Assembly: GCA_026387775.1 (NCBI GenBank)
Contig: JAPLLC010000085.1
Span: forward strand, 1-41,709
Length of the DNA stretch: 41,709 nt
Origin: Candidatus Methylomirabilota bacterium
Lineage (GTDB): Bacteria > Methylomirabilota > Methylomirabilia > Methylomirabilales > 2-02-FULL-66-22
Direction of reading: 5' to 3'
In this document: piece by piece, positions 1 to 7,170 of the stretch
Numbering within the stretch: position 1 is the first letter of the stretch
How the letters are laid out: every line of letters begins with the position of its first letter
The notes under the pieces: model-generated
What the model saw: only the letters and a program-made list of their open reading frames with translations
The model's database searches: none
What the model was told of the DNA's origin: nothing
Translations under genes and position numbers: made by a program

Positions 1-14
1 CGCGGGTGATGTCG

Positions 15-743
15 CTAGACGGCGGTGTAGCCGCCATCCACGGGCAGCACGGCGCCCGTGATGAACGCCGCCGCCGGCGAGGCGAGGAACAGGACCGGCC
101 CGGCGATGTCCGCCGGCTGGCCCCAACGGCCGGCCGGCGTGCGGTCGAGGACACGCTGGTAATGCGTGGGGTCGGCGCGGCCCCGCGCCGACTGCTCGGT
201 GACGATGAAGCCGGGCGCAATGGCGTTGACCCGCACGCCATGCTCCGCCCAGGCCAGGGCGAGCGACTTCGTCATCTGCGCCACCGCCGCCTTGCTGGCC
301 CCATAGGCCGGCACCCGCGGGCTGCCATAGGTGGAATACATGGACGCGATGTTGATCATCGCCCCCCGGCTGGCCACGAGATGCGTCTTGAAGGCGTTGG
401 CCAGGTGCAGCAGGCCATGCAGATTCACGTCCAGCACGCGGGCAAAGACGGCGGGGTCGTATTCCTCGTCCCGCCGTGCGATGCCGGCGCAGTTCACGAG
501 CACATCCAGCGCCGGGATACCCTCGGCCATGCGCCGGACGGCGTCCGGATCGGCGACGTCGAGTTGCGTATACGGATAGCGCCCCTGGTCCGCCGCAATC
601 GGCTCCGGCTCGGCGCCGGTGATGCGCACCGAGGCGCCACATTCCGTGAAGCCGGCGGCGACCGCCGATCCGATCCCTCCGCGGCTCGCGCCGATCACGA
701 GAACGTTCCACCCTGAAAAATCGAATGCGGTCTTGAAGCTCAT
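15..743 (-). CDS. SDR-family NAD(P)-dependent oxidoreductase
   Basis: A classical short-chain dehydrogenase/reductase of about 242 residues, probably cytosolic, reducing or oxidising a carbonyl/hydroxyl group with NAD(P)(H); the substrate cannot be read from sequence. The N-terminal Rossmann glycine motif is GASRGGIG, the NAG motif appears as NCAG, and the catalytic Ser and Tyr-Lys lie in NIASM and YGASK. The C-terminus PVDGGYTAV is typical of the family. The start at 743 is chosen because AGGAGG lies six bases upstream; the longer reading from 758 would bury that Shine-Dalgarno in the coding region. The nucleotide motif departs slightly from the usual TGxxxGIG. It stands alone, divergent from the genes to its right. 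Confidence 0.93.
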   Translation of the reverse strand: MSFKTAFDFSGWNVLVIGASRGGIGSAVAAGFTECGASVRITGAEPEPIAADQGRYPYTQLDVADPDAVRRMAEGIPALDVLVNCAGIARRDEEYDPAVFARVLDVNLHGLLHLANAFKTHLVASRGAMINIASMYSTYGSPRVPAYGASKAAVAQMTKSLALAWAEHGVRVNAIAPGFIVTEQSARGRADPTHYQRVLDRTPAGRWGQPADIAGPVLFLASPAAAFITGAVLPVDGGYTAV

Positions 744-866
744 GTCTTCCTCCTGCACCGGGCAATTGGCGGCGTACTCCCCAACGGAGCCGATTCTCGC
801 GCGCCCCCGTGGTGGTTGTCAACGGGGAATCCAGGGTGTGTCGAATCGGCAAGGTTTAAGAAGGAC

Positions 867-894
867 TTGATTCTCCCGGGTGCGAGGGTATACT
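867..894 (+). promoter_or_regulatory. sigma-70-type promoter of the tRNA-like transcription unit
   Basis: TTGATT (867-872), a 16-base spacer and TATACT (889-894) make a good housekeeping promoter. Transcription would begin near 901, just before the fold at 903-947. There is no open reading frame with a ribosome-binding site between it and the terminator at 987-1013. Confidence 0.5.
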
Positions 895-900
895 GACTCT

Positions 901-1020
901 GGGTCGTCACCGGATGGGTTCGGGTTCGAGCCCCGGTGGGGACGCCATTCGATCCAAGAAGAAGAGTGTCAGGGAGACGTTTAGCAGCCGGTCAACGACG
1001 TCCGTTGACCGGCTTTTCTT
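901..1020 (+). ncRNA. candidate short RNA with a tRNA-like 3' end, or tRNA 3' remnant
   Basis: Positions 920-947 read exactly like the 3' end of a tRNA gene: T-stem 920-924/932-936, T-loop TTCGAGC (925-931), seven-base acceptor 3' strand (937-943), discriminator G944 and an encoded CCA (945-947). No D-arm or anticodon arm precedes it. The best 5' acceptor partner is GTCACCG (906-912), only seven bases from the T-stem, with one mismatch and one wobble. The same bases can instead form one long hairpin: 903-905 with 941-943, 907-912 with 934-939, 916-922 with 927-933, closed by a GGTT loop. A promoter lies just upstream and an intrinsic terminator follows. It is either a tRNA 3' fragment left by an integrated element or a deleted tRNA gene, or a distinct small RNA. 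Confidence 0.45.
987..1020 (+). terminator. intrinsic terminator of the tRNA-like unit
   Basis: A perfect 11-bp stem (987-997 paired with 1003-1013) with a five-base loop is followed by TTTTCTT (1014-1020). It separates the tRNA-like unit from the HAD hydrolase gene starting near 1095. Confidence 0.85.
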
Positions 1021-1094
1021 GTGTGTGCTTGGCGCCGGGTCCTCGCAAGACGCCCGTCGGATGACGAGCCCCGGCGCCAGGGATAGGGAGGTCA

Positions 1095-1925
1095 ATGATC
1101 GTGCAGGCGGCATTCCTGTTTGACATGGATGGCACCCTCGTGGACAGCATGCCGTTTCACAGCCGGGCCTGGATGGAGCTTCTGGTTGAATTCGGCGTCC
1201 GGATGGGGGCCGAAGATTTCCTTCGGCAGACCAGCGGCAAGACGAACCGCCAAATCCTCCGCGAGATACTCGGGGTCCCGCTGTCCGACGCAGATCTCTC
1301 GGTGTTCGAGGAACGCAAGGAGTCGCTCTTCCGCTCGCTGTGTCGTCCGCACTTGAAGCCGATCGCGGGTCTGATGGAGTTCCTCGCAGAGTCTCGACGC
1401 CTCGGCGTCCCGATGGCCGTGGCGACCGCAGCCGGGAGGGCGAATCGGGAGTTCGCGCTGGGCGGTCTCGGGATCGGATCCTATTTCGACGCGGTTGTCG
1501 GGGCGGAAGACGTGCAGAACGGAAAGCCCCACCCCGAGATCTTCCTGCGGGCCGCCGAACGGCTGGGCGCGGACCCGGCGAAATGCGTGGTCTTCGAGGA
1601 CGCCCTGTCCGGGATCGAGGCGGCGGGCCGCGCGGGCATGGGGGCCGTCGCGCTGACGACGAGCCTGGCGGCGCGGGAATTCAGGGGACACCCGGCGGTG
1701 ATTCAGATCGCGGGAGATTATGTCGCTCTTCACCCTCATGCGCTCGCGGAGACGGTGAGTCGGCCGAGACCGAACGGTGACAGAGGAGGAATACCGACTG
1801 ATGACGGCGCAGCCCAGGAACAGACGGAAACGCACCGCGGCGCTCCTGCCGATCCTTCTCCTGATCCTCATGACCAGCTCTGCCTGGGCCGAGATCTGCA
1901 AGGGCAGCAGGATCCCTCGGGCTGA
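1095..1925 (+). CDS. HAD-superfamily hydrolase, beta-phosphoglucomutase-like
   Basis: A HAD phosphatase/phosphomutase of the beta-phosphoglucomutase type. Motif I is FDMDGTLVDS, giving nucleophile D10 and acid/base D12; the cap-domain helices follow, then the motif III lysine in GKPHPE and motif IV FEDALSG. Family members are usually about 220 residues, and recognisable similarity ends near residue 215. The remaining roughly 60 residues are proline- and charge-rich and overlap the first 125 bases of the nuclease gene in another frame, so the original stop has probably been lost. GGAGG at 1087-1091 lies three bases before ATG 1095 and nine before an in-frame GTG at 1101, which may be the real start. 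Substrate unknown, likely a small sugar phosphate. Confidence 0.88.
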   Translation: MIVQAAFLFDMDGTLVDSMPFHSRAWMELLVEFGVRMGAEDFLRQTSGKTNRQILREILGVPLSDADLSVFEERKESLFRSLCRPHLKPIAGLMEFLAESRRLGVPMAVATAAGRANREFALGGLGIGSYFDAVVGAEDVQNGKPHPEIFLRAAERLGADPAKCVVFEDALSGIEAAGRAGMGAVALTTSLAAREFRGHPAVIQIAGDYVALHPHALAETVSRPRPNGDRGGIPTDDGAAQEQTETHRGAPADPSPDPHDQLCLGRDLQGQQDPSG

Positions 1926-2709
1926 ACTTACCCAGCACGATGCCCGAGTCGAATTCTCGCCCGCCGAGCTCGATGGCGCTCTCCAGGCCCACCTCCCGTG
2001 GGGCCAGCCGGCCTGTCCGCGTCTGCTCCCACAACGGGAGTATATTCTCTGCTATGACCCGGTCAACCGCGTCACCCTCTGGGCCGCGTACAAGCTGAAA
2101 GCCGCGGAGGTCATGTCCGCCGAGCGGCGGGACGCCTTCCGGACAGACCCTCGCCTTTCCACCGATGAGAATGCCTCCTGTGCAGACTATGCCGGGACGG
2201 GATTCGCCCGGGGCCATGCGGTTCCGCGCGAAGATATGAACCGATCCGCCGCAGCCCAGGCGAACACGTTCTTTCTGAGCAACATGACCCCCCAGTTTCC
2301 AGTCTTCAACGGGGGCATCTGGGCGAGACTCGAACGTCTAGTGCGGGACTACGCCAGGCAGTACGGCGAGGTGTACGTGATCACCGGCAGCGTCCTACAG
2401 GAACCGCTGCGGCGCCTTCCGTCCGACCGCGTCGCCATTCCTTCCCGCTTCTACAAGGTTCTCCTGCGCTCTCATGGCAGCGGGACGCCCGAGGCGCTGG
2501 CGATTCTTCTGCCGCACCTCCCGTTCCAGCCGGGTCCCGACGGCACGCAGGGGCGGCCAAAGGTCGGCACAGCCGCGGAGGCGTATCTCGCCTTTCACAC
2601 CGCGAGCATCCGTGAGATCGAGCAGCTCACGGGGCTGGACCTCCTGCCCAAGCTCGATGCCGAGTCGCTCAAGCGCAGCGTGGCGCGGGAGCTGTGGCTG
2701 CGAAACTGA
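1801..2709 (+). CDS. secreted DNA/RNA non-specific endonuclease (NUC family)
   Basis: An exported, metal-dependent nuclease of the beta-beta-alpha-metal NUC family (Serratia nuclease type), 302 residues. Residues 1-30 form a signal peptide: a basic stretch RNRRKR, a leucine-rich core and a cleavage site near SAWA. The catalytic region shows RGH (H139, general base) and, downstream, QANTFFLSNMTPQ in which N161 would hold the divalent metal. ATG 1801 is preferred over GTG 1777 because it puts the basic residues and hydrophobic core in standard signal-peptide order; AGGAGG at 1784-1789 precedes it by 11 bases. The start overlaps the end of the HAD reading frame, suggesting translational coupling. 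Likely role: degradation of extracellular nucleic acid for nutrients. Confidence 0.9.
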   Translation: MTAQPRNRRKRTAALLPILLLILMTSSAWAEICKGSRIPRAELTQHDARVEFSPAELDGALQAHLPWGQPACPRLLPQREYILCYDPVNRVTLWAAYKLKAAEVMSAERRDAFRTDPRLSTDENASCADYAGTGFARGHAVPREDMNRSAAAQANTFFLSNMTPQFPVFNGGIWARLERLVRDYARQYGEVYVITGSVLQEPLRRLPSDRVAIPSRFYKVLLRSHGSGTPEALAILLPHLPFQPGPDGTQGRPKVGTAAEAYLAFHTASIREIEQLTGLDLLPKLDAESLKRSVARELWLRN

Positions 2710-2742
2710 GCCAACCCTCCGACCAGCATCCCCGATATTGGC

Positions 2743-2809
2743 TTGACAGCCCTCCCCCCGCCGCGGGATGCTCCCGCTGACGTAGGGGAGCCCGGTCCCG
2801 AGCCGGGCT
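2743..2809 (+). promoter_or_regulatory. possible leader with two hairpins upstream of the SGNH gene
   Basis: TTGACA (2743-2748) is followed at about 18 bases by a poor -10 (GATGCT). Two small hairpins lie behind it: 2763-2768/2772-2777 (6 bp, 3-base loop) and 2789-2795/2803-2809 (7 bp, 7-base loop). Neither has a T-tract, so they are not clear terminators for the nuclease gene. Function not established. Confidence 0.3.
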
Positions 2810-2843
2810 ATCGAGAGGAAGGTGAAGGAGTCGGCATGATGTT

Positions 2844-3629
2844 ATGAATCCTGTTGCGCTGCACCTCGCCAGCGGGGCCTCGGCGTTTTCGGGGGCGGCG
2901 CTCTTGGTCCTAGGAGCGGGGGTCTCGGCGTGGTGCCGAGGCCGGTGGACCAAGAGTCTCCGCAGCTTGCTGGTCTGGCTTGGGCTCGTTCTGATGATCA
3001 CTTCGGCGACGCCGTGGCCCGCGTGGCTCTACGTCCTGCTGGGAGCGGCGTCCCTTGGCTGGTTTCTGGCAGAGGAAGCGCCGAGGGTGCGACGCGTCAC
3101 AGGGATCCTCGCACCACGGGTCATCCTCATCGGCATGGCGACTCTGATGGCGGGCGTGGAGCTTCCGCATACGTTTCCGCCCGAGATCCCGCCGCTCCCC
3201 GGGGGACACCTGTATGTGATCGGCGACTCCATCTCCGCGGGCATCGGGTCCGGCTATCCCCCCTGGCCCGACGTCTTCGCGGCACGGCACGCCCTTCCGG
3301 TGACAAACCTGGCCGCGGCGGGGGCGACCGTCGCGGACGCGATCTCGAGGACGGCACAGGTGAAGGCGCCGCACGCCGTCGTCCTCGTCGAGCTCGGGGG
3401 CAACGATCTGCTGTCTGGCCTTCCGACCCGGGAGTTCGCCCGCGACCTCGAAGTGTTGCTGGCTTCCCTGCGGCAGCCCGGGCGCACGATTGTGATGCTG
3501 GAGCTTCCCTTGTTTCCGTTTCAGAGCGGCTATGGTCGGGCGCAGCGAGCAGATGATGGCCGATACCGTCTATTCGATCCTTGGCCCGGCGCTTGGCGGG
3601 CCGACGCAGTCGGAGTCCTGACGAGGTGA
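2844..3629 (+). pseudogene. SGNH/GDSL-family hydrolase, membrane-anchored, C-terminal catalytic part lost
   Basis: The first 100 or so residues contain three to four hydrophobic segments, so the hydrolase domain is membrane-anchored. Block I is GDSISAGIG with nucleophile S129, and block III is GGND with N187. The family's last block, with catalytic Asp and His (DxxH), is missing. After GYGRAQR the reading frame continues into an arginine-rich tail, whereas the +1 frame from about 3548 reads SEQMMADTVYSILGPAL, which is how many members of the family end after the DxxH block. An internal deletion plus frameshift is the simplest explanation. The gene begins at ATG 2844, overlapping the stop of a three-codon ORF (ATG ATG TTA TGA at 2836-2847). 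It is probably inactive. Confidence 0.75.
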
Positions 3630-3678
3630 AGCATTCCTGCTTCCCATCCCGGACCGTTTCGCAGATGGCGGTGCTTCG

Positions 3679-5724
3679 ATGGCGCACGTGACACGTCGCC
3701 CCTCTCCCTTCCTCCTCGCGCTGGGCCTGAGCCTGGGCATGCTGTTCCTGGCAGACCGACCGCCCTGCGAGGGCTTCGATCCCGAGAACATGGATGCCAG
3801 TGTCAACCCCTGCGCGGACTTCTTCGAATACGCGGCGGGCGCCTGGGAGCGGCGCACCTCCATCCCGCCATCGTACAGCCAGTACGGTGTGGACCAGGAG
3901 GTCGAGCAGCGCACCTTCACCATCGTGAAGGACATCCTCGAAGACGCGGCGACGGACACGCTCGCCCCCAAGGGTTCGGAGCGGCAGAAGGTGGGCGACT
4001 TCTTCGCCTCGGGGATGGATGTGGCCCGCATCGAGGCGGAGGGCGTGAGACCCCTGGAGTCCTTTTTCGCCCGCATCGCCGCCGTCAGGGATCGGAAGGC
4101 TCTGGCCGACGAGATCGCGCGTCTTCAGGAGATCGGCGTCGGTGCCGCCTTTCAGTTCGAGGTGGGTCCCGACGACACGAACAGCGCCCTGAACATCCCG
4201 CAGCTTTCCCAGGGAGGTCTGAGTCTGCCGGACCGGGACTACTACCTCACGCAGGATGCATCGTCCAAGAGGCTTCGCGCCCAGTACGTGGAGCACGTGA
4301 CGAGGATGTTCCGGCTCCTGGGGGACGGCGCCGCCACCGCCGGGCGAAACGCCCGGACGGTGCTGCGGATCGAGACGAGGCTCGCCAGGGCCTCCATGCC
4401 TCTCGAGGAGACTCAAGATCCTATTGCCACCTACCACAAGGTGAGCCGGAAGAGCCTCGGAACGCGGGCCTCCGGCTTTGAGTGGGACGCCTACTTCCGT
4501 GGGCTGGGCTTGGACAATCTGGAGACACTCATCATCCGCCAGCCCAAGTTCTTCCGGGAGCTGGGCCTGATGGCCGCGGGCGTTCCCCTGTCCGACTGGA
4601 AGACCTACCTCCGCTGGCATCTCCTCCGGGCCACGGCACGCTATCTGAACTCGCCTTTCGAGCGGGAGGCGTTTGCCTTCAACGGGACGATCCTCCAGGG
4701 GACCCAGGAGCTTCCGCTCCGGTGGAAGCGGGTGCTTGGCGAGACCGACGGGGTCCTGGGTGAGGCTCTGGGCAAGCTCTATGTCGAGCGGGCTTTCAGC
4801 CCTCAGGCAAAGCAGAAGGCGTTGGAGATGGCGGGGAACCTCAAGGCCGCCCTGCGGGGACGCATCCAGGCGCTCGACTGGATGAGCGAGTCCGCCAAGA
4901 CGCAAGCCCTGGCCAAGCTCGATGCCATGCGGGTGAAGATCGGCTATCCCGACGTCTGGCGCGACTACTCTACCCTGGAGATCGGCCGGATCTCGTACCT
5001 CCGAAATGTCATCGCGGGTAGGACTTTCGAGTTCAGGCGCAACCTGGCCAAGACGGACAAGCCCGTGGACCGGGCCGAATGGTCCATGACCCCCATCACC
5101 AACAACGCCTACTACGAGCCGACGCTGAACGAGATCAATTTTCCGGCGGGCATCCTGCAGCCGCCGTACTTCGATCCCGAGGCGGACGACGCGGTGAACT
5201 ACGGAAACATCGGAGCCACTATCGGCCACGAGATGACCCACGGCTTCGACGACGGGGGCCGCAAGTACGACGCCCGGGGGAACCTCAGGAACTGGTGGAC
5301 TCCCGAGGACGAGAAAGCCTTCCGCGAGCGAACGGTCCTGTTGGCGAGGCAGTTCGACGCCTACGAGCCGATCCCCGGCAGGCGCGTGAACGACACGCTG
5401 ACCCTGGATGAGAACATTGCCGACCTGGGGGGTCTCAAGATTGCCTACGATGCCTTCAAGCTCTCCCAGCAAGACAAGCCGCTGCCGGGTCTCCTCGACG
5501 GGCTCGCGCCGGCGCAACGGTTCTTTCTCAGCTACGCGGAAACTTGGCGAATCAAGGTCCGGGACGAGGCCCTGCGAGCCCGTCTCATGACGGACGAGCA
5601 CGCACCCGCCAGGTACCGCGTCCTGGGCCCCCTGGCCAACATGCCGGAGTTCTCCGAAGCCTTCGGCTGCGAGGAAGGAGACGCGATGGTGCGCGCCCCC
5701 CGCGACCGGCCGCGCATCTGGTAG
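3679..5724 (+). CDS. M13-family (neprilysin/PepO-like) zinc metallopeptidase
   Basis: A 681-residue secreted zinc endopeptidase acting on peptides rather than folded proteins. An N-terminal hydrophobic signal (about residues 8-25) exports it. The substrate-binding NAYY motif starts at residue 476; the zinc site is HEMTH (517-521), with E578 of ENIADLGG as third ligand. The N-terminal Peptidase_M13_N part begins at the conserved NPCADFFEYAAGAW. Length is normal for the family and the C-terminus is intact. No strong Shine-Dalgarno precedes ATG 3679, which lies 49 bases after the stop of the decayed hydrolase. With the nuclease upstream it suggests scavenging of extracellular polymers. Confidence 0.95.
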   Translation: MAHVTRRPSPFLLALGLSLGMLFLADRPPCEGFDPENMDASVNPCADFFEYAAGAWERRTSIPPSYSQYGVDQEVEQRTFTIVKDILEDAATDTLAPKGSERQKVGDFFASGMDVARIEAEGVRPLESFFARIAAVRDRKALADEIARLQEIGVGAAFQFEVGPDDTNSALNIPQLSQGGLSLPDRDYYLTQDASSKRLRAQYVEHVTRMFRLLGDGAATAGRNARTVLRIETRLARASMPLEETQDPIATYHKVSRKSLGTRASGFEWDAYFRGLGLDNLETLIIRQPKFFRELGLMAAGVPLSDWKTYLRWHLLRATARYLNSPFEREAFAFNGTILQGTQELPLRWKRVLGETDGVLGEALGKLYVERAFSPQAKQKALEMAGNLKAALRGRIQALDWMSESAKTQALAKLDAMRVKIGYPDVWRDYSTLEIGRISYLRNVIAGRTFEFRRNLAKTDKPVDRAEWSMTPITNNAYYEPTLNEINFPAGILQPPYFDPEADDAVNYGNIGATIGHEMTHGFDDGGRKYDARGNLRNWWTPEDEKAFRERTVLLARQFDAYEPIPGRRVNDTLTLDENIADLGGLKIAYDAFKLSQQDKPLPGLLDGLAPAQRFFLSYAETWRIKVRDEALRARLMTDEHAPARYRVLGPLANMPEFSEAFGCEEGDAMVRAPRDRPRIW

Positions 5725-5874
5725 CGTGGTCCGCCTGCAACCCCTGGTCGCCCTCTGCGACTTTGCGCTTCGGATAGACTCGATGAATCCGGCATTCGGT
5801 GGTATATCTAGTACCGGTGAAGTGGCACCGTTATGGTCGAGGGGGCGCGGGAAACCGTCTGTAGGGAGGAAGAT

Positions 5875-6168
5875 ATGACGCGAAAGACTGAGCCGGTGAT
5901 GACCGAACTTGAGGATGTGGAACTGGGAGAAAAGACGAAGATCGAGGTCTGGACCGATCGAGTCCTGATCGTCGGAGATGCCCACATCCCGCACTCCATC
6001 CGAGGAGTGAAGGACCGACTCTCCGATCTGCTGAACCAGCCGGGGAAGTCGTTTCTCTCGCTGACCGACGTGACGCTCTCCTCGCTGAGCAAGCGGCGGC
6101 TCTGGCGAGGGGATTTCCTGGTGGTGAACAAGTCGTCCATCGTCCTGGTGAAGATCCTAAGGGAGTAG
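5875..6168 (+). CDS. conserved-looking hypothetical protein, 97 residues
   Basis: A small acidic-then-basic soluble protein without signal peptide. I do not recognise the family with confidence. Its middle (KIEVWTDRVLIVGDAHIP) and end (WRGDFLVVNKSSIVLVKIL) alternate hydrophobic and polar residues as in a small beta-rich fold, with HIP and an SLTDV segment between. ATG 5875 is chosen because AGGGAGGAAGAT directly precedes it; the longer ORF from 5833 lacks such a site. The next gene, for a PPC-domain protein, starts 80 bases downstream on the same strand, so the two may be co-transcribed. The upstream gap (5725-5874) holds one octamer repeat pair (CTCTGCGA CTTTGCGC, 5753-5768) and no clear promoter. 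Confidence 0.7.
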   Translation: MTRKTEPVMTELEDVELGEKTKIEVWTDRVLIVGDAHIPHSIRGVKDRLSDLLNQPGKSFLSLTDVTLSSLSKRRLWRGDFLVVNKSSIVLVKILRE

Positions 6169-6247
6169 GGGACGGGTCGACTCTCCTTCGAGTCCGATCC
6201 GAGGTTGCGGAAGCTCGGCTGAACGAGGGGAATGGAGGTCGGAGGAT

Positions 6248-6730
6248 ATGGCTGAGGTCAGGACGATCCATGCGGATGGGCGATTTGGGAAGGTGGTCCC
6301 GGTGCGGCTACGGCCGGGGACGGATGTGATGGATGGGCTCAAGCGGGTCTGCGAGGAGCAGGGGATCAAGCACGGGGCGGTGCTCGGGGGAATCGGCAGC
6401 CTGCGCCAGTTGAGCTTCCAGGTGCTCACCCCGAAGCCGGAGACCAAGCTCGGGGCCGGCTATACCGAACCCCAGGTCGTGCCCGGCCCCGTAGAGATCG
6501 TGGGCCTGCAGGGGGTGATCTTCCAGTCCGAAGAGGGGGAGACGCTGCTCCACGTCCACGGAACCTTTTCCGATCAGTTCGGGAAGGTCTTCGCGGGTCA
6601 CGTTGTGGCGGGGGCCAACCCGATCCTGGCGACGCTGGACGGGGTGATTGCGGAGATGGCGGACGTGCGGCTCGTCCGGCGAATGGAGCCGGAGGTGGGG
6701 CTGGGTCTTTTTACGCCGGAAAGGCCGTGA
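6248..6730 (+). CDS. PPC-domain (DUF296) protein
   Basis: A 160-residue stand-alone PPC domain, the fold also found in plant AT-hook proteins; bacterial members are trimeric and of unknown biochemical role. The family pattern is visible: VPVRLRPGTDVMDGL near the start, GAVLGGIGSLRQ, and the conserved histidine segment LHVHGTFSD followed by FAGHVVAG, whose histidines are thought to bind metal in solved homologues. A GGAGG element at about 6240 sets the ATG at 6248. It follows the small hypothetical gene and precedes a minus-strand membrane-peptide gene. Confidence 0.85.
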   Translation: MAEVRTIHADGRFGKVVPVRLRPGTDVMDGLKRVCEEQGIKHGAVLGGIGSLRQLSFQVLTPKPETKLGAGYTEPQVVPGPVEIVGLQGVIFQSEEGETLLHVHGTFSDQFGKVFAGHVVAGANPILATLDGVIAEMADVRLVRRMEPEVGLGLFTPERP

Positions 6731-6746
6731 GCGGTAGTGGCCGAGA

Positions 6747-6848
6747 CTAGCCGTTATGGGCGGAGGCGAATACCATTGCGGCCAGCAGGGTCCCCACGCA
6801 CGTGCCGAGGATGAATACGCCCCCGAGTGCGACGAAAATCCAGGACAT
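6747..6848 (-). CDS. 33-residue single-pass membrane protein
   Basis: A short gene on the minus strand reads MSWIFVALGGVFILGTCV, then GTLLAAMVFASAHNG and a TAG stop. Nearly the whole product is one transmembrane helix containing glycine small-residue patches. The start is supported by an excellent Shine-Dalgarno (AAAGGAGG, seven bases before ATG on the minus strand, plus-strand 6856-6863). It sits convergent to the PPC-domain gene, with its stop 17 bases beyond that gene's stop. Function unknown; small membrane peptides of this kind often modulate larger membrane proteins, but nothing here identifies a partner. Confidence 0.6.
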   Translation of the reverse strand: MSWIFVALGGVFILGTCVGTLLAAMVFASAHNG

Positions 6849-7170
6849 GGCAACTCCTCCTTTGAAAGCGGTGTGCCCCGGACTTGACCTTTGCATTCCC
6901 CGCTGATGCTCCTCTTTGGTTGGGAGTCGCTCTCAGTTCTCGGGACTGCACACAGCGTACGTCAGGCCTTCACTACCTCTATCGGCAAGTGCACAGGCTT
7001 ACTTGAGTCGATAAACGATAAGAGTCCTGCTTGGCGTCGTGTTTTCCTGGAAAGGCTTTGGTTGACATCTCGGACTCGTGGTGGTTAGCCTGAGCCCGGC
7101 CGAGAATCTCTTCCGGCGGAGGACGCCTCCGATGTCCGGCGCCTCCCCCCTCTCGAGAAAGGTGCATCCG
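6849..7170. other. intergenic region without a recognised gene
   Basis: About 320 bases between the minus-strand micro-gene and the URO-D-family gene. It would contain the promoter for both directions. The only recognisable element is TTGACA at 7062-7067, with a poor -10 (TTAGCC or TAGCCT) 17-18 bases on. I see no RNA gene or repeat. Confidence 0.4.

Noticed and set aside
776-947. tmRNA or full tRNA ending at 947
   Set aside because: The 5' acceptor partner expected for TGGGGAC is not found at tRNA or tmRNA distance; only a poor match with a wrong first pair occurs near 777, and no tag-peptide or anticodon structure is visible.
3127-5994. Very long minus-strand open frame opposite the M13 peptidase
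   Set aside because: It is the complementary shadow of a clear metallopeptidase gene in high-GC DNA, with arginine/proline/glycine-rich translation and no recognisable domain or ribosome-binding site.
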